Below the pieces are notes generated by a model that did not search any database, was not told the DNA's origin, and saw nothing but the letters and a program-made list of their open reading frames with translations. The position numbers were made by a program, and so were the translations under genes. A stretch of DNA of 37,325 nucleotides from Methylophaga sp. 41_12_T18 (lineage in GTDB: Bacteria > Pseudomonadota > Gammaproteobacteria > Nitrosococcales > Methylophagaceae), in NCBI GenBank assembly GCA_002163115.1, contig MAAI01000063.1:62009-99333 (forward strand). Reading direction: 5' to 3'. Shown in pieces: positions 34,259-37,325 of this stretch. How positions within the stretch are numbered: the stretch's first letter is position 1; every line of letters begins with the position of its first letter.

Positions 34259-34264
34259 ATTATA
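34259..34264 (-). promoter_or_regulatory. Candidate -10 for the binding-protein gene
   Basis: On the minus strand a perfect TATAAT lies 33 bp upstream of the lipoprotein start at 34226, at a normal distance for a promoter. The -35 is poor. Confidence 0.4.
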
Positions 34265-34349
34265 GCTACAATTGGCGTTGTATGCCCTTCCAGTATTTGC
34301 TCAAATCAGGTATTTTACTGTGCTTATTTTGTTATTTTAGGAGACATTC

Positions 34350-35138
34350 ATGGGATTTTTACAAGGCAAACGCGTTTTAATTGTAGGTATTGCCAGCCCT
34401 CGCTCAATTGCTTCAGGCATAGCACTCGCCATGGCGCGTGAAGGTGCTGAAATTGCCTTTACTTACCAAACAGAGAAATTAAAATCACGTGTTGAAAAAA
34501 TTGCCATCGAATGTGGTGCTGATCCTGCATTACTATTCCCATGTGACGTCGCAGATGATGAACAAATCAACGCAGTATTTGAACAACTATCACAACATTG
34601 GGATAGCTTAGATACCATCATTCATTCTGTTGGTTTCGCGCCTCGTGAGCAGCTACAAGGTAGTTATGTAGATAGTGTTACTCGTGAAGGTTTCGCCATC
34701 GCACATGATATTAGTGCATATAGCTTTGCTGCATTAGCAAAAGCAGGTAAGTCAATGATGGCTGGACGTAATGGTTCATTACTGACATTAAGTTACCTAG
34801 GTGCTGAACGAGCAATTGAAAACTACAATGTTATGGGCGTTGCCAAAGCAAGCTTAGAGGCCAATGTTCGTTATATGGCCTACTCATTAGGTGAAGAAGG
34901 TACTCGAGTGAATGCTATTTCTGCGGGTGCTATCAAAACACTAGCCTCAGCTGGCATTGGTAACTTTGGAAAAATGCTGGCTTACGGTGAACGCAACTCA
35001 CCATTACGTCGTAATGTAACGATTGAAGAAGTCGGTAACGTGGCTGCATTTATGTGCTCAGACCTAGCATCAGGTATCACTGGTGAAATCACCTATGTTG
35101 ATGCTGGTTATAACATCGTAGGTATTGGCGATAAATAA
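34350..35138 (+). CDS. fabI: Enoyl-ACP reductase (NADH)
   Basis: A 262-residue short-chain dehydrogenase-type enoyl-ACP reductase that completes each elongation cycle of fatty acid synthesis. The catalytic Tyr149, Tyr159 and Lys166 have the same spacing as E. coli Tyr146, Tyr156 and Lys163 ([20 protein letters not shown]). The cofactor site has [13 protein letters not shown]. The triclosan-contact glycine is retained in [15 protein letters not shown] at 34340-34344 precedes the ATG. It is divergent from the ABC lipoprotein gene and followed by hairpins. Confidence 0.97.
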   Translation: MGFLQGKRVLIVGIASPRSIASGIALAMAREGAEIAFTYQTEKLKSRVEKIAIECGADPALLFPCDVADDEQINAVFEQLSQHWDSLDTIIHSVGFAPREQLQGSYVDSVTREGFAIAHDISAYSFAALAKAGKSMMAGRNGSLLTLSYLGAERAIENYNVMGVAKASLEANVRYMAYSLGEEGTRVNAISAGAIKTLASAGIGNFGKMLAYGERNSPLRRNVTIEEVGNVAAFMCSDLASGITGEITYVDAGYNIVGIGDK

Positions 35139-35148
35139 ATCAACCAGG

Positions 35149-35178
35149 CAAAAGCAGAGCTTTTGTACTCTGCTTTTG
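35149..35178 (+). other. Long inverted repeat downstream of fabI without U-tract
   Basis: An 11-bp perfect stem CAAAAGCAGAG (35149-35159) and CTCTGCTTTTG (35168-35178), with an 8-base loop, begins 11 bp after the fabI stop. No T-run follows, so it is not a standard intrinsic terminator. It could protect the fabI mRNA 3' end. Confidence 0.6.
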
Positions 35179-35229
35179 TCTACAATTATAGCCATACAAC
35201 ATCGCTGTAATTGTTAATACTCCAGACAT

Positions 35230-35257
35230 AAAAAAGGCGCTTTACGCGCCTTTTTTA
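35230..35257. terminator. Bidirectional rho-independent terminator between fabI and ppiD
   Basis: A stem GGCGC (35236-35240) and GCGCC (35246-35250) is extended by six A/T pairs and closes a TTTAC loop. The flanking A-run and T-run give a U-tract in either direction. It serves both convergent genes. Confidence 0.85.
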
Positions 35258-35273
35258 TTGCTTAAGGTTTTAG

Positions 35274-37166
35274 TTAATTAAGCTTTTGGTTAAATACTTC
35301 AATATTTGCATCAGCTTTTAGACTATCAATGAAAGATTTAAACTCACTATCACCAATTACTCGTGATAAATTTTCTTGTAAGCCATCACGCTCTTCAGCT
35401 GCTATATCCTCAATATTACCCTTTTGTACCGCTGAGACCTTAATAACAATATAGTTGCCGTTAGTCGCTGTAAAACCAGCGTACTGTGCAACACTAGTCG
35501 TAGGCTTAGCCACAGAGAAAGCTTGTTCTAAAATCTGTGCGCTCACACCTTCGGTATTACGTTTAAACGACTCAGTTTGATGCCAGTTATTATCAGTAAA
35601 TAAACTACTTGCATCACTCCCTGATTTTAATTGACTCAAGATAGACTCTCCTTGCTCGGCAGCTTTCGCACTTGCTTGCTCAAACCGCATTGATTCTTCA
35701 ATAGCAGGAGCCATTGATTCATAAGGCAAGTAACTTGATTCAATATGTTGTTTCTTGTGAACAACAACTAAATGTGATTTTGACACTTCAATCACAGCAC
35801 TATTTAAATCATTTGCTAATACGTCTTCACTGAATGCCGCCGCAACAACTTTTTTGCTGGCTAGGATACCGCTACCGGAACCATCACGGGTAATCGCTGC
35901 AGCCGTTTTAATTTCCATCACCAACTCTTCAGCAGCAACATCAAGGCTTTCTGGATTTTCGTAGCTTAAGTCAGCTAATTGCTCCGCTTGCTCATAAAAC
36001 AACTGTTCCGCTTGTTGATAACGATACAAATCGACCAATTCATCACGTGCTTCAGCGAAAGACTTTCCTTCAGAAGATTGCGTCGCCGTTAACTTGATTA
36101 AGTGATAACCAAACTCTGTTTTAAATGGCGTACTGATATCACCTTCATTTAGTAACGCAAATGCAGATTTTTCAAACTCAGCATCCATAACTCCACGCTG
36201 GAAGAAACCTAAATCACCACCGTTCTGGGCTGAACCGCTATCTTGTGATAATGCTCCGGCTAATTCAGCAAAAGATTCCCCATTGTCTAAACGTGTCTTA
36301 ATTGATTCAATTGCTGTTAAAGCAGCTTCATCATCGCCTTCAATCAATATATGACTAACCCGACGCTGTTCAGGACCAACAAACTGGTCTTTGTTGTCGT
36401 TATAAAACTGCTCTAAAGCTTGCTCATCAATTTCGACAGCAGCTTTAAGTCCATCAATCGATAATTCAATGTAATCAACAACCACTCGTTCAGGAGCTAA
36501 ATAATTTTCTCGATTGGCATCAAAATAGTCTTTTACGAGTTGCTCATCGATATTAATTTCAGCTAGCTGATCTTGGGCAGAAACAACACCGTAAGCGACA
36601 TCCCTAGATTGTTTTTCCAGGCTCAAAATACTATTTAATCCAGACTCTGTGACTACAGCAGTTTGTTGAATATTATTCATCAACTCTTGACTCAGCATAT
36701 CGTTACGAAGTTCAGCTTCGTAACTAGCAGGACTGAAACCAACTCTAGCCAGAACTAAACCGTAATATTCACTATCAAATACCCCGTTTTTCTGGAATGC
36801 AGGTGTTGATTGAATGATGTTAGATAAAGTAGCGTCACTTATATATTGACCAAGACTATAACTAGAACTTAGTAATAACTTTTGTTCAATTAAACCATTA
36901 AGAACATTCGCTTTAACCTCTGCATTATCAAAAAGCTCAGGATCGAACTCTTCTCCTAAGACAGAACGCATCCGATCTCGATACTGCTGCATCGCTTGTT
37001 TAAGCTCTGCTTGAGTTATAGGCTCATCATTAATCGTAGCAACAGAGATTTCTGCTGGGCCGCCTATATAAGAATTAATTCCCCAAAGTGCAAAAGGAAT
37101 ACTAATTAAACCGACAATAAACCAAGCTAGCCAACCCTGAGCTCGTTCACGTATGAAATGCAACAT
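35274..37166 (-). CDS. ppiD: SurA N-terminal domain/PpiC peptidyl-prolyl isomerase PpiD
   Basis: A 630-residue inner-membrane-anchored periplasmic chaperone. One transmembrane helix lies at about residues 13-33 (GWLAWFIVGLISIPFALWG). The SurA-like helical N-domain runs about 40-200, with FDNAEVKANVLNGLIEQKLL. The parvulin PPIase domain is at about 264-365, with RVSHILI, NGGDLGFFQRG and FGYHLIKL. A C-terminal helical domain follows. The length matches PpiD. It folds outer-membrane proteins at the SecYEG exit. Upstream on this strand is a tRNA-Asp terminated by its own hairpin, so ppiD must have its own promoter. Confidence 0.93.
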   Translation of the reverse strand: MLHFIRERAQGWLAWFIVGLISIPFALWGINSYIGGPAEISVATINDEPITQAELKQAMQQYRDRMRSVLGEEFDPELFDNAEVKANVLNGLIEQKLLLSSSYSLGQYISDATLSNIIQSTPAFQKNGVFDSEYYGLVLARVGFSPASYEAELRNDMLSQELMNNIQQTAVVTESGLNSILSLEKQSRDVAYGVVSAQDQLAEINIDEQLVKDYFDANRENYLAPERVVVDYIELSIDGLKAAVEIDEQALEQFYNDNKDQFVGPEQRRVSHILIEGDDEAALTAIESIKTRLDNGESFAELAGALSQDSGSAQNGGDLGFFQRGVMDAEFEKSAFALLNEGDISTPFKTEFGYHLIKLTATQSSEGKSFAEARDELVDLYRYQQAEQLFYEQAEQLADLSYENPESLDVAAEELVMEIKTAAAITRDGSGSGILASKKVVAAAFSEDVLANDLNSAVIEVSKSHLVVVHKKQHIESSYLPYESMAPAIEESMRFEQASAKAAEQGESILSQLKSGSDASSLFTDNNWHQTESFKRNTEGVSAQILEQAFSVAKPTTSVAQYAGFTATNGNYIVIKVSAVQKGNIEDIAAEERDGLQENLSRVIGDSEFKSFIDSLKADANIEVFNQKLN

Positions 37167-37202
37167 AGAAGAGAACCTTCAAGAAAAATGTTGATAAATT
37201 TA

Positions 37203-37217
37203 GCATAAAAATTATGC
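37203..37217. repeat. Perfect 15-bp palindrome upstream of ppiD
   Basis: GCATAA-AAA-TTATGC, with 6-bp arms, lies 36 bp upstream of the ppiD start, in the region where its promoter should be. It may be an operator or a chance AT-rich palindrome. Confidence 0.4.
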
Positions 37218-37220
37218 AAA

Positions 37221-37247
37221 AAAAAAGGCGCAATAAATGCGCCTTTT
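37221..37247 (-). terminator. Rho-independent terminator after tRNA-Asp
   Basis: On the minus strand the stem AAAAGGCGCA and TGCGCCTTTT (arms 37238-37247 and 37223-37232) closes a 5-base loop and is followed by a long T-run. It lies 10 bp past the tRNA 3' end and ends that transcript before ppiD. Confidence 0.85.
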
Positions 37248-37256
37248 CTATGTTTT

Positions 37257-37325
37257 TGGCGGAGCGGACGGGACTCGAACCCGCGACCTCCGGCGTGACA
37301 GGCCAGCATTCTAACCAGCTGAACT
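37257..37325 (-). tRNA. tRNA-Asp (GTC), 5' end cut by window
   Basis: The minus strand reads AGTTCAGCTGG (D arm), an anticodon arm with GTC at 37297-37299, GGTTCGAGTCC (T loop), the acceptor 3' strand CCGCTCC, a discriminator G and an encoded CCA at 37257-37259. Sequence and anticodon match bacterial tRNA-Asp. The first bases of the acceptor stem and its junction are beyond the window edge. Confidence 0.95.

Noticed and set aside
37127-37309. 60-residue minus-strand frame across the tRNA-Asp and ppiD upstream region
   Set aside because: It begins inside the tRNA gene and crosses its terminator, so it is not a plausible protein gene.

Overview
The window is a contiguous, gene-dense piece of a Gammaproteobacterium chromosome. 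It is AT-rich by eye, and no gap between genes exceeds about 210 bp. The gene orders mnmA-hflD, ratA-rnfH and leuD-leuB-asd-fimV-truA-trpF-trpB-trpA-accD-folC are typical of that class. A PomAB-type sodium stator and two sodium-coupled transporter families (DAACS and NSS) suggest a marine or salt-adapted organism. The edd-eda pair would fit a Thiotrichales/Piscirickettsiaceae-type bacterium such as a Methylophaga relative, but that placement is a guess. I see no insertion sequence, prophage or CRISPR array.

Left part (1-9655), mostly plus strand. It opens with the 3' end of mnmA, then hflD, two sodium-coupled transporter genes, ratA and rnfH. These run into two minus-strand genes: a DUF455 ferritin-like protein and an OppB-type permease without its usual partners. 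From 6805 a four-gene plus-strand unit follows: a rhodanese, a secreted protein of unknown function with one Cys-Gly-Cys motif, a DUF692 multinuclear iron oxidase (MNIO; BufB/HvfB/MbnB family) and a DUF2063 partner (BufC/HvfC family). A strong hairpin terminator closes it. This is the most interesting locus in the window. It has the enzyme and partner of a copper- or cysteine-modification pathway but no small Cys-rich precursor gene. The secreted CGC protein sits where the precursor would be.

Middle (9674-17450). Eda and edd (Entner-Doudoroff pathway) and a Cys-rich SO_0444-type permease lie on the minus strand. Divergent from them are trmB, a FadL-like porin and an acyl-CoA/AMP ligase. The last two are 19 bp apart and probably take up and activate a fatty acid or other hydrophobic acid. 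A bidirectional terminator follows.

Right part (17472-34226). Fifteen minus-strand genes, read from high to low coordinate: peptide-type ABC binding lipoprotein, pomA, pomB, YceI, leuD, leuB, asd, fimV, truA, trpF, trpB, trpA, accD, folC, and an SPFH protein. The gene leuC, normally next to leuD, is not in the window. The end (34350-37325) holds fabI on plus, then ppiD and the 3' part of a tRNA-Asp gene on minus, with hairpin terminators between them.
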